This document shows positions 1 to 8,029 of a stretch of DNA of 64,000 nt, piece by piece; the first letter of the stretch is position 1, and every line of letters begins with the position of its first letter. The notes under the pieces were generated by a model that had not been told where the DNA came from, did not search any database, and worked only from the letters and a program-made list of their open reading frames with translations. The stretch comes from Roseospira goensis (lineage in GTDB: Bacteria > Pseudomonadota > Alphaproteobacteria > Rhodospirillales > Rhodospirillaceae), in the NCBI RefSeq assembly GCF_014197795.1, contig NZ_JACIGI010000018.1, positions 23,784-87,783 of the forward strand, in the 5' to 3' direction. The position numbers were made by a program, and so were the translations under genes.

Positions 1-332
1 ATCAGGGGCAGGTCGGCCAGGCGCGGATCCGCCTTGATCGCCGCCAGGGTGACGGGGACGGGCAGGGGCTTTACCGCCTCCACGTCCACCATCCCGAACC
101 GGCCCGAGGCATCGGAGGGGTCGGGATAGTACGCCTTCACCACGCGCACGAGTCCGACGATCCGCTTCTCGTTGACCGAGTGATAGAAGAACGCGGTGTC
201 GCCGACCCGCATGGCCTTCATGTTGTTGGCGGCCTGGTGGTTGCGCACCCCGTCCCAGGACTCGACGCCGGCGGTCACCTGATCGTCCCACGACCACGCC
301 CCGGGTTCCGACTTCATCAGCCAGTGCGCCAC
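1..332 (-). CDS. EVE-domain protein, 3' end cut by window edge
   Basis: The reading frame opens with MAHWLMKSEP, the typical N-terminus of EVE-domain (thymocyte nuclear protein 1-like) proteins, and continues with SWDGVRNHQAANNMKAMRVG and FFYHSVNEKRIVG, which are also characteristic. EVE domains belong to the PUA-like fold and are thought to bind modified bases, though the exact bacterial role is unsettled. The GTG at 332 is chosen as start because a purine-rich AGGAGG/GGAGG stretch lies just upstream and the MAHWLMKSEP start is family-typical. About 110 residues are present; the C-terminus lies beyond position 1. It follows the YciI gene by 13 bases and is probably co-transcribed with gpsA. 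Confidence 0.88.
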   Translation of the reverse strand, partial: MAHWLMKSEPGAWSWDDQVTAGVESWDGVRNHQAANNMKAMRVGDTAFFYHSVNEKRIVGLVRVVKAYYPDPSDASGRFGMVDVEAVKPLPVPVTLAAIKADPRLADLPL

Positions 333-345
333 GCCTCCGCGCCTC

Positions 346-633
346 CTACTCGTCGACCGGCAGGGTCCGCTTGAACGGACAGATGGTGACCGAGGCGAAC
401 ACGCCGGCCTTGTTGAAGGGATCCGACTGGGCGAACTGAACCGCCGAATCGCGGTCCGGGAAGTCCACCACCATCAGGCTGCCGACGCTGGCCGTGCGGG
501 CGTCGTTCTGCAACGGCCCGGCCATGACGAGATGGTCGGCATGGGTTTCCAGGTGGGTAAAGTGCGCGTCACGGTGCGTGGCGCGGATCGGCGCGCTGTT
601 GGGCACGTCCACGCAGTTGATCATCCACAGCAT
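346..633 (-). CDS. YciI-like protein (copy 2 of a tandem pair)
   Basis: This 95-residue protein begins MLWMINCVDVPNSAPIRATH and has the compact alpha/beta layout of the YciI (YCII-related) family, with the conserved His-rich region after the first strand (RDAHFTHL), a GPL turn and the C-terminal FKRTLP. YciI proteins are ferredoxin-like dimers of unclear biochemical role, sometimes linked to small-molecule enzymatic steps. It has the same length as the next gene upstream and aligns with it along its whole length, so the two look like a tandem duplication. It lies between that paralogue and the EVE gene in one minus-strand run. Confidence 0.85.
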   Translation of the reverse strand: MLWMINCVDVPNSAPIRATHRDAHFTHLETHADHLVMAGPLQNDARTASVGSLMVVDFPDRDSAVQFAQSDPFNKAGVFASVTICPFKRTLPVDE

Positions 634-680
634 GGGGCCGGTGCTCCGCTGGTCGAGGGCCGGACGGGTCGCTGGCGGCA

Positions 681-968
681 TCAGTCCGGCGCCGGCAGCA
701 CCTGCTTGAAGGGGCGGATCAGAACCGCCTCGAACAGCCCGGCCTGGTAGTACGGATCGTCGCGCACGAAGTCCTCGACCGCCGCCTTGTCCGGCATGTC
801 GACGATCAACAGGCTGCCCACCATGTCCTGGCCGTCGTCGGTCATCAGCGGGCCGCCGAGCCGGATCGAGTCGCCCTGCGCCTTGGCGTGGCTCAGGTGG
901 GCCGCGCGGGTCTCCAGCCGCAGGGTGCGGCTGTTCGGCTTGTCCAGACAGTAAATGGCAAACAGCAT
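681..968 (-). CDS. YciI-like protein (copy 1 of a tandem pair)
   Basis: This 95-residue YciI-family protein begins MLFAIYCLDKPNSRTLRLET. RAAHLSHAKA holds the conserved His region, LGGPLMTDDG the central turn, and the protein ends PFKQVLPAPD. In alphaproteobacteria a single YciI gene commonly sits between gpsA and an EVE gene; here there are two, 47 bases apart, in the same orientation. The family function is not established, so none is assigned. Transcription probably continues from gpsA, 45 bases upstream. Confidence 0.88.
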   Translation of the reverse strand: MLFAIYCLDKPNSRTLRLETRAAHLSHAKAQGDSIRLGGPLMTDDGQDMVGSLLIVDMPDKAAVEDFVRDDPYYQAGLFEAVLIRPFKQVLPAPD

Positions 969-1013
969 CGGTCGGGAAATCTCCGGTGCGACGGAACGAT
1001 GGCGACCGGCACC

Positions 1014-2093
1014 TTAGCAGGCGTCCGGCGGGGCGGCCACCCCGCGACCAGCCCCGACGGCGCTTTGATCGGGTTCCGCGCGGAACGGCCGCGACAGCAG
1101 GCCCTGGATCGTGCTGTCCAGATCGGCGCCGGCGTTCAGCACCGCGTCCACCGCCTCGCTGATCGGCAGGTCCACCCCCAGGCGCGCCCCCATCGCCGCC
1201 ACCGCGCGGGCGGTGTGCACGCCCTCCGCCACCGAGCGCCGCGCGCCCAGGATGTCGGTCAGCGTGCGTCCCTGGCCGAGCGCCACCCCAAGCGAGTAGT
1301 TGCGCGACTGCATGGACGTGGCGGTGAGCATCAGATCGCCCAGACCCGACAGGCCGCGCAGGGTATCCGGCCGTCCGCCCATCGCGACCGCGAGCCGCGA
1401 CAGTTCGGCCAGGCCGCGGGTGATGAGGGCGGCGCGGGCGTTGTCGCCCAGACCGCGCCCCTCCACGATGCCGCAGGCGATGGCCAGCACGTTCTTGACC
1501 GCACCGCCGACCTGCACGCCGATCACGTCGTCGGTCCAGTACGGCCGGAAGGTGGCGGTGCCCAGGCCGTGCACCAGGGCCTCGCCCAGGGCGCGATCCG
1601 CGCACGCCAGGGTCACGGCGGTGGGCAGGCCGCGCGCCACCTCGGTGGCGAAGGTGGGGCCGGACAGCACGGCGCACGGGGCCTGCGGCAGGGTCTCGGC
1701 CAGCACCTCGCCCATGGTGGCGCCGCTGGCGGTCTCCAGACCCTTGGCGCAGATCACGGCGGGCAGGCCGGCCGGCCAGCGCGCCGCCAGGCCGGCGCAA
1801 ACGGTGCGCACGTGCTGGGCCGGGGTGACGAGCAGCACCGCGTCGGCCGCGTCCAGTACGGCGCCGGGGTTGGTGGTCGCCGCCAGCCCCTCGGGCAGTA
1901 CGATGCCGGGCAGGAAGTCCGGATTGACATGATCGTGCGTGATGGCCGCGGCCACGTCGGGTTCGCGGGCCCACAGCGTGACGCCGCGCCCGGCGCGGCG
2001 GGCGGTGGCGGCCAGGGCCGTGCCCCAGGCGCCGGCCCCGAGAATGCCGATGCGGTCGAGGGGCGCACGGGGAGTCGTGTCGGACGTGGACAT
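1014..2093 (-). CDS. gpsA: Glycerol-3-phosphate dehydrogenase [NAD(P)+]
   Basis: GpsA reduces dihydroxyacetone phosphate to sn-glycerol-3-phosphate in the cytoplasm, supplying the backbone for phospholipids. The 359-residue protein has an N-terminal Rossmann motif GAGAWGTALA, the CAKGLE segment, the SGPTFATEVARG block and VGGAVKNVLAIACGI with the catalytic lysine, then the C-terminal helical domain. It is somewhat longer than the usual 330-340 residues because of an N-terminal leader of about 14 residues and a C-terminal tail. The ATG at 2093 follows a GAGG ribosome-binding site and lies 7 bases after the stop of the upstream membrane protein, suggesting co-transcription. Confidence 0.97.
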   Translation of the reverse strand: MSTSDTTPRAPLDRIGILGAGAWGTALAATARRAGRGVTLWAREPDVAAAITHDHVNPDFLPGIVLPEGLAATTNPGAVLDAADAVLLVTPAQHVRTVCAGLAARWPAGLPAVICAKGLETASGATMGEVLAETLPQAPCAVLSGPTFATEVARGLPTAVTLACADRALGEALVHGLGTATFRPYWTDDVIGVQVGGAVKNVLAIACGIVEGRGLGDNARAALITRGLAELSRLAVAMGGRPDTLRGLSGLGDLMLTATSMQSRNYSLGVALGQGRTLTDILGARRSVAEGVHTARAVAAMGARLGVDLPISEAVDAVLNAGADLDSTIQGLLSRPFRAEPDQSAVGAGRGVAAPPDAC

Positions 2094-2100
2094 GTCGGCC

Positions 2101-2667
2101 TCAGGCGAACCGGATCACGGTGGCCAGATCCGGCCGCACCAGCATCAGCACACCCAGCGCGCCGATGGCGATCACCGACAGCACCACCCAGGCGGCCGTC
2201 TGCGTGCGCCGGGAGATCGGCGTGAAGCCGCGCGAGCGCATCCAGCCGGCCAGTCCGGCGACCACCGGGATCAGCAGCGGGAACCCGACCAGGGCGAACG
2301 GGGCCACGGCGACGATCCACAGCACAACCAGCCCCAGCCCGCTCCAGCGCAGCGAGACCTTAGGCACACCGTCGATCAGATCGGTCAGGAAGGTGGAAAA
2401 CAGACCGACCAGGAAGCCGGCGATGGCGAACACCACGACCCCGGCGAGGCGCAAGGTCGGGGCGGCCGCAGCGGCATCGCCGCCGGTCGGGCCGCCGAAG
2501 CTGCCGGTGTACAACGCCAGCGCCCGCGTCTGCATCGGGCCGTCCAGCAGCACCAGCAGCGCCGCCGCCAGCGCCCCCAGCGCCCAGGCGGCCGTGGTCA
2601 GGATCACCGGGGCCAGCCGGGGCTGGGCCAGATAGCGTTCGTCATCGGTCGGTTCGTGCAGGACCAC
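2101..2667 (-). CDS. Small membrane protein of unknown function
   Basis: I do not recognise this family. The 188-residue protein is dominated by hydrophobic stretches at about residues 18-41, 70-96, 108-137 and 156-178, so four or five membrane segments are likely, with a short charged cytoplasmic N-terminus (HEPTDDERYL). The frame is open further upstream, but the GTG at 2667 is preferred because GGAGGGGG lies about 7 bases before it and the upstream residues are basic and proline-rich with no domain character. It precedes gpsA by 7 bases, so a link to membrane lipid or envelope functions is possible but only inferred from position. Confidence 0.7.
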   Translation of the reverse strand: MVLHEPTDDERYLAQPRLAPVILTTAAWALGALAAALLVLLDGPMQTRALALYTGSFGGPTGGDAAAAAPTLRLAGVVVFAIAGFLVGLFSTFLTDLIDGVPKVSLRWSGLGLVVLWIVAVAPFALVGFPLLIPVVAGLAGWMRSRGFTPISRRTQTAAWVVLSVIAIGALGVLMLVRPDLATVIRFA

Positions 2668-2880
2668 CGTTCCCCCTCCGTGTGTGGCGCGCATGGATCG
2701 CGCGGCGGGCCGGGCCGGTCTCGCGCGCCGCCCGGTCCCACGATTGGTGGGGATTTTCGACCGCCGGGGCGGGTGATGGCAAGGGTGCGGAAGAACGGGT
2801 CGGTCGGACGGCCGCACCCACGCGGGCGCGTGGGCGCGAGGCCGAACCCCTCGTCTCGGTCCCGCGCTCCCGTGCGGGAG

Positions 2881-2930
2881 TGCGGGGCGGGAGTGCGGGG
2901 CGGGAGTGCGGCGCGGGAGTGCGGGGCGGA
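2881..2930. repeat. 13-base tandem repeat, four copies
   Basis: Nearly four head-to-tail copies of a 13-base unit (TGCGGGGCGGGAG, with one C variant in copy 3) fill this stretch of the phoH to membrane-protein spacer. A related TGCGGGGCGGAGG block recurs near 3835 upstream of phoH. No coding frame or hairpin explains it; slippage in GC-rich DNA is the simplest origin. Confidence 0.8.
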
Positions 2931-2953
2931 GGACCGAAGCGTCCCGGCCGTCC

Positions 2954-3691
2954 TTACAGCACCGCCAGCATGCAGGAGACCAGGGGGTGGCGGACCACGT
3001 CGCGGTCGGTCAGGTGTACCACCGCGATGTCGTCCAGGGCGTCCAGGCGGCCGGCGATCTCGGCCAGGCCCGAGACCCCGGGCAGTAGGTCGGTCTGGTC
3101 CGGATCGCCCGTGATGACCATGCGCGAGTGCCAGCCCAGGCGGGTCAGCAGCATCTTGATCTGCCCGTAGGTGCAGTTCTGGGCCTCGTCGATGACCACG
3201 AAGCAGTTGTTGAGCGTGCGGCCGCGCATGTAGGCGATGGGGGCGATCTCGATGGTGCCGTCGGCCAGCAGGGCCTTCAGGCGCTTGGCGCCGGTGCGGT
3301 CCGACAGGGCATCGTACAGCGGCCGCAGGTAGGGCAGCAGCTTTTCCTCCATGGTGCCCGGGAGGTAGCCCAGGGCCTCGCCGGCCTCCACGGCCGGGCG
3401 CGACAGCACGATGCGGTCGACGCGGCCGTCGTCCAGGAGGCGCACGGCGGTGGCGATGGCGAGGTAGGTCTTGCCGGTGCCGGCGGGTCCGATCGCCAGG
3501 GTCAGCGGATGCGCCTCCATGGCCTCGATCAGGCGGCGCTGGTTCTCGTTATGGGGCCTTACGGTGCGCTTGTAGCTCTGGTCGCGGTGTCCGTCGATCG
3601 GGTCCCAGCCGACGCCGAGAGGATGAAGGGGCACCGGAGCATTCTCCTGCGGCGGGCGGGCGGCGGCGGATTTGGCGGAACGCTTGGCCAT
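2954..3691 (-). CDS. phoH: PhoH-family ATPase
   Basis: This 245-residue protein is a single PhoH domain: Walker A GPAGTGKT at about residues 68-75, the FVVIDEAQN Walker B region, and the family-typical LSRPAVEAGEALGYLPG and GDPDQTDLLPG segments. PhoH proteins are cytoplasmic P-loop ATPases related to the N-terminal helicase domain of superfamily 1. They are often coupled to RNA metabolism, but their exact role is uncertain. The start at MAKRSAKSAA is chosen because the 75 or more residues upstream have no domain character and an AAGGA site lies about 11 bases before the ATG. It is shorter than the 320-350-residue PhoL next to ybeY, so this is probably the compact paralogue. Confidence 0.92.
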   Translation of the reverse strand: MAKRSAKSAAARPPQENAPVPLHPLGVGWDPIDGHRDQSYKRTVRPHNENQRRLIEAMEAHPLTLAIGPAGTGKTYLAIATAVRLLDDGRVDRIVLSRPAVEAGEALGYLPGTMEEKLLPYLRPLYDALSDRTGAKRLKALLADGTIEIAPIAYMRGRTLNNCFVVIDEAQNCTYGQIKMLLTRLGWHSRMVITGDPDQTDLLPGVSGLAEIAGRLDALDDIAVVHLTDRDVVRHPLVSCMLAVL

Positions 3692-4412
3692 GGCGGTCAC
3701 GTCCTTTCCATCGGAGCGGTCGCGGGGACGGGAGACAGGCGCGGCGGGGCGGCGGCGCGGGCCGGACCGAGCCGCAACGAAACACGCCCCCGCGGGAGTT
3801 CGGGGGCGTGCAGCAGAGGGGGGCGGGATCTGGTGCGGGGCGGAGGTGCGGCGCTGGGCGCCGAACCCGGTGTCCGGGAGCGTCGGGACCCGGGCGGACG
3901 GCGGCGGCGGGGCCGATGCGGCGGCCCGGCGCCATGTGCCCTGAGTCTCCGTCCGATGGACCATGGTCGCCGGCTCCCGAGTCAAAACCATGCCAAAACG
4001 ATACGCTCGCTTGGGGGCGGCTGTCATCCTCGATTTGTATGACCCGATTGTGACGCTACCAGATGTTGGGTGTGCGGTCCTGCGGCCCGATCGCCCGGCC
4101 GGGACGGCGGCCCTATTACCCTTTTCGAAAATGTCGAATAGGCGGACCCGATCCGGGCTTCGCGAGACCCGGACCGGCATGCTAGTGTCCGCGACACGCC
4201 GCACCGGTTCGCACCGGCGCGCGGCGCCCCCCGAACGCGCCCTGTGGCGCCGCGCCCTGCGGCTCAGCCCCCTGGCCCCTGGGACCGCCATGCCGCCGAT
4301 CCCGCCGCCCCGCCCGGGGCTCGAGCATCTCCGGTTCCCCGGACAGGGACCCGCCATGCCGCCGGGGCCGCTGGACGCCCTGCGGCCACCGCCCCATCGC
4401 AAGGTCGGACTC
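3692..4412. other. Divergent intergenic region phoH / GH13
   Basis: This 720-base spacer separates the leftward phoH from the rightward glucan cluster and must hold both promoters. Its only clear structure is the hairpin at 3784-3811. The part from about 3985 to 4140 is less GC-rich than its surroundings, which suits promoter DNA, but I could not fix a convincing -35/-10 pair. The frame of the GH13 gene stays open back to 3963; that extension is rich in Arg and Pro and I do not take it as coding. Confidence 0.5.
3784..3811 (-). terminator. 10-bp perfect hairpin in the phoH leader
   Basis: CACGCCCCCG at 3784-3793 pairs perfectly with CGGGGGCGTG at 3802-3811, leaving an 8-base loop. Read leftward, the stem is followed by TTTCGTT, so it resembles an intrinsic terminator or attenuator about 90 bases before the phoH start. 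No gene ends there, which makes attenuation of phoH more likely than simple termination. Confidence 0.45.
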
Positions 4413-5750
4413 ATGCTGTTGCCGCTCGTCGCCGAACCGGCGCCCCGCATCTACAACCTGTTCCCGACGCTGGCCGGCCCGATGGCGCAGTGGCACGACC
4501 ACCTGGCGCGCATCCGGGCCATGCGCTTCGACTGGATCTATCTGAATCCGATCCACTATCCCGGCTTCTCGGGCAGCCTGTACGCGGTCAAGGACTACTA
4601 CGCGCTGCATCCGCTGCTCGACGACGGCAGCGGCCGTCCCGCCGACGACCAGATCCGCGCGCTCCTGGCCGCCGCGCACGACCACGGCCTGAAGGTCATG
4701 CTGGACCTGGTGGTCAATCACACGGCCAAGGATTCGCCCTGGGTCGACGCGGTGCCGGACTGGTACGTGCGCGAGGCCGATGGCGGCGTGCAGTCCCCGT
4801 TCGCCATCGACCCAGCCAACGCCGACAACAAGACCGTCTGGGGCGACCTGGCCGAGCTGGACTTTTCGCCGCGTCCGGCCCGCGCGCGCATGGTGGCCCA
4901 GTTCGCGGCCATCGTGCGGCACTACGTCGGGCTGGGCTTCGACGGTTTCCGCTGCGACGCCGCCTACAAGGTGCCGGCGGAGGTGTGGGCCGAGCTGATC
5001 GGCGCCGCCCGCTCGGTTCGGCCGGAGACGGTGTTCGTGGCCGAGACGCTGGGCTGCCGCCTGCCCGAGATCGAGGGTCTGCGCCCGGCCGGCTTCGACT
5101 ATCTCTTCAACAGCGCCAAGTGGTGGGACTTCCGCGAGGACTGGCTGCTGGAGCAGTACAACGCCTTCCGCTCGCTGGCGCCGTCGATCGCCTTTCCGGA
5201 GAGTCACGACACGCCACGCCTGCGCGCCGAGCTGCCGGACACGCTGGCGCCTGACCGGATCGAGGCGGCCTACCGGCGCGCCCTGCTGTTCTCGGCGGTG
5301 TTCTCCAGCGGGCTGATGATGCCGATGGGCTTTGAGTACGGCTTCGCCGCCAAACCGGACGTGGTGCAGACCCGGCCCGAGGACTGGGAGACCCCGGCCT
5401 TCGATCTGACGGCCTACGTCGGCGCGGTCAACGACATGAAGCAGCGCGTCCGGGTGCTGAACTGGGAGGGTCCGCAGACGTTCGTCGACCTGGGGTCGGA
5501 CGTGGCGATGCTGATCCGCCGCGCCGAACACGACCCGGACGTCGCGGTCACACTGATCAACCGCGACCCGGAGGCGGTGGGCCACGTTCCGGTCGGGCTG
5601 GTGCGTGCGGCGGTGCCCGACTTGGCCGAGCGCGCGCTGGGGGAGGTCACGCCGGGGCGCGCCAAGGGCCGCCTGGAGGGCACGGGCGGTGTGACGCTCG
5701 GCCCCGGCGAGCTGCGGGTTTTCGTTCACGATCCCAGGGACGCCAAGTAG
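4413..5750 (+). CDS. GH13 alpha-amylase-family enzyme
   Basis: The 445-residue protein carries the full GH13 catalytic set: DLVVNHT (region I), GFRCDAAYK with nucleophile D182, FVAETLGC with acid/base E211, and FPESHDTPR with D266. The N-terminus RIYNLFPTLAGP and the loop NPIHYPGFSGSLYAVKDYY resemble GlgE-associated GH13 proteins. It should act on alpha-1,4-glucans or maltooligosaccharides, but hydrolase versus transferase activity cannot be told from sequence. It starts the cluster, 9 bases before glgE. In-frame ATGs at 4290 and 4356 are alternative starts; 4413 has AAGG 8 bases upstream and opens just before the domain. There is no signal peptide with this start, so it is probably cytoplasmic. 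Confidence 0.88.
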   Translation: MLLPLVAEPAPRIYNLFPTLAGPMAQWHDHLARIRAMRFDWIYLNPIHYPGFSGSLYAVKDYYALHPLLDDGSGRPADDQIRALLAAAHDHGLKVMLDLVVNHTAKDSPWVDAVPDWYVREADGGVQSPFAIDPANADNKTVWGDLAELDFSPRPARARMVAQFAAIVRHYVGLGFDGFRCDAAYKVPAEVWAELIGAARSVRPETVFVAETLGCRLPEIEGLRPAGFDYLFNSAKWWDFREDWLLEQYNAFRSLAPSIAFPESHDTPRLRAELPDTLAPDRIEAAYRRALLFSAVFSSGLMMPMGFEYGFAAKPDVVQTRPEDWETPAFDLTAYVGAVNDMKQRVRVLNWEGPQTFVDLGSDVAMLIRRAEHDPDVAVTLINRDPEAVGHVPVGLVRAAVPDLAERALGEVTPGRAKGRLEGTGGVTLGPGELRVFVHDPRDAK

Positions 5751-5759
5751 GGAAGCATC

Positions 5760-7793
5760 ATGAGCAAGCGGAGCGCGGCCGCCGCCGAGGCGGCGCCGGC
5801 CATCGACCTGTCCACCCTGTCCAGCAAGCCCATCGTGATTGAGCAGGTGCGGCCGGAAATCGACCATGGCCGCTTTGCCGTCAAGCGGTGCGAGGGCGAC
5901 ACCCTGCGCGTCGGCGCGGCCATCTTCGCGGAGGGCCATGGGGCGCTGTCCGCGGCTCTGCTGCTGCGCCGCGCCGGCGAGGGCGCGTGGCAGGAGTACC
6001 CCATGCGGTCGGTGAACCACGGCCTCGCGCTGTGGGAAGGCAGCGCGCCGCTCACCGACATCGGCCGCTACGAATACACCCTGGAGGCGTGGCGCGATCT
6101 GTGGACCTCCTGGGTCGACGAGGTGCGCAAGAAGGTGGACGCGGGCCAGGACGTGGCGCTGGAGCGGCTGGAGGGGCGCGCCCTGATCGCCGCCGCGCAG
6201 CAGCGGGCCAGCGGGGACGACGCCACCTACCTCAAGACGGTGCTCAAGGGCCTTGATGCCGACGACTCGGCGGCCGCCCAGGTCCCGCTGATGCTGTCGG
6301 CGGACCTGGCGGCCGTGATGGCACGGTGGCCCGACCGGTCGGAGGCGGTGCGCTACGACCTGACGCTGCCGCTGGTGGTGGACCCGGTGCGCGCCCGCTT
6401 CGCGGCCTGGTACGAGATGTTCCCGCGCTCCCAGGGCACCGAGCCGGGCCGCTGGGCCACCTTCGACGACTGCATCCGCCGGTTGCCGGACATCCGGGCG
6501 CTGGGCTTCGACGTGCTCTACCTGGTGCCGATCCATCCCATCGGCACCAGCCACCGCAAGGGCAAGAACAACAGCCTGGTGGCCGGACCCGATGAGCCCG
6601 GCAGCCCGTACGCCATCGGGTCTGCGGAGGGCGGACACACGGCGATTCACCCCGCGTTGGGCACGATCGAGGACTTCGAACGGCTGGTGCGCTCGGCCAA
6701 CCACCTGGGCATGGAGGTGGCGCTGGACATCGCCATCCAATGCTCGCCGGACCACCCATGGGTCACTGAGCATCCGGAGTGGTTCAAGTTCCGCCCGGAC
6801 GGCACCATCAAGTATGCCGAAAACCCGCCCAAGAAGTACCAGGACATCGTCAACGTCGAGTTCTTCGGGCCGCATCAGTACGAGCTATGGGAGGAGCTGC
6901 GCCAGGTCTTCGATTTCTGGATCCGCCACGGCGTCACCATCTTCCGCGTCGACAACCCGCACACCAAGCCCGTGCCCTTCTGGGAGTGGGTCATCCGCGC
7001 CCTGAAGGAGGCCTATCCGCATGTGCAGTTCCTGTCGGAGGCGTTCACGCGGCCGCCGATGATGAAGATGCTGGCCAAGGTGGGGTTCACCCAGTCCTAC
7101 AGCTACTTCACCTGGCGTAACCGCAAGCAGGAGCTGGTCGAGTATCTGACCGAACTGACGCAGACCGAGTGCGTCGAGTACATGCAGCCGAACTTCTTCA
7201 CCAACACGCCGGACATCCTGCCCGAGTTCCTGCAGCGCGGCGGCCGCCCCGCCTTCATGATCCGCGCCGTGCTGGCCGCCACCCTGTCCAGCGCCTACGG
7301 CATCTACAACGGCTTCGAGTTGTGCGAGAACGACCCGGTTCCGGGCAAGGAAGAGTACAACAACAGCGAGAAGTACGAGTTCAAGGTGTGGGACTGGGAC
7401 CGGCCGGGCCACATCAAGCCCCTGATCGCGCGCCTGAACCATATCCGCCAGGACAACCCGGCGCTGTGGACGTTCGCCAACCTGCGCTTCCATCCCTGCG
7501 AAAACGACGACGTTCTGTTCTATGGGAAGATGACGGACGCGCGGGACAATATGGTTTTCGTCCTGTGCAGCACCAATCCCTTCGATGCGCAGCACGTCTG
7601 GATGGAGTTTCCGCTGGCCGACATGGACGTGCCGGCCGACCAGGCGTTCGAGGTCGAGGACCTGCTGACCGGCGACCGGCACCTGTGGACCGGCGCCTGG
7701 CACCACTACTACCTGGACCCGGCGGTGAATCCCGCGGCGGTGTTCCGGGTGACGCCGTGGCGCCCGGTTGACTACCGCGCGCCGAGCCTGTAA
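5760..7793 (+). CDS. glgE: Alpha-1,4-glucan:maltose-1-phosphate maltosyltransferase
   Basis: GlgE transfers maltosyl units from alpha-maltose-1-phosphate to the non-reducing end of alpha-1,4-glucan. The 677-residue protein has the N-terminal all-beta and helical domains (to about residue 220), then the GH13_3 barrel. Diagnostic segments are LVPIHPIGTSHRKGKNNSL, ALDIAIQCSPDHPW, FRVDNPHTKP with the nucleophile D398, FLSEAFTRP with E427, and GFELCENDPVPGKEEYNNSE. These distinguish GlgE from ordinary amylases. The ATG at 5760 follows AGGGAAG and lies 9 bases after the GH13 stop. Its donor would come from the maltokinase half of the next gene. Confidence 0.97.
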   Translation: MSKRSAAAAEAAPAIDLSTLSSKPIVIEQVRPEIDHGRFAVKRCEGDTLRVGAAIFAEGHGALSAALLLRRAGEGAWQEYPMRSVNHGLALWEGSAPLTDIGRYEYTLEAWRDLWTSWVDEVRKKVDAGQDVALERLEGRALIAAAQQRASGDDATYLKTVLKGLDADDSAAAQVPLMLSADLAAVMARWPDRSEAVRYDLTLPLVVDPVRARFAAWYEMFPRSQGTEPGRWATFDDCIRRLPDIRALGFDVLYLVPIHPIGTSHRKGKNNSLVAGPDEPGSPYAIGSAEGGHTAIHPALGTIEDFERLVRSANHLGMEVALDIAIQCSPDHPWVTEHPEWFKFRPDGTIKYAENPPKKYQDIVNVEFFGPHQYELWEELRQVFDFWIRHGVTIFRVDNPHTKPVPFWEWVIRALKEAYPHVQFLSEAFTRPPMMKMLAKVGFTQSYSYFTWRNRKQELVEYLTELTQTECVEYMQPNFFTNTPDILPEFLQRGGRPAFMIRAVLAATLSSAYGIYNGFELCENDPVPGKEEYNNSEKYEFKVWDWDRPGHIKPLIARLNHIRQDNPALWTFANLRFHPCENDDVLFYGKMTDARDNMVFVLCSTNPFDAQHVWMEFPLADMDVPADQAFEVEDLLTGDRHLWTGAWHHYYLDPAVNPAAVFRVTPWRPVDYRAPSL

Positions 7794-8029
7794 CGCCGCG
7801 CACCGGCCCCGTCGGGCGCCCTGGGCCGTCCCCGCGTCCGACAGAACCGCGTCATGACGAGGCGCTCGGCGCCGACGCACTCCAGAGCGGACACCGTGCC
7901 TCCTCCTCTCTGGCGTGCGTCGCCCTCATCCGCCGATGGGGGCTCGCACCGACAGCGCCGGCGGCGGGCCTCCGGGACCGCCGCCGATCCTGCATCCGAT
8001 CCCCCCGCCGGACCTTGAAAGGGCCGCCC

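Noticed and set aside
3963-4412. N-terminal extension of the GH13 enzyme back to 3963
   Set aside because: The extra 150 residues are Arg/Pro-rich without domain features, and internal ATGs with ribosome-binding sites lie much closer to the domain.
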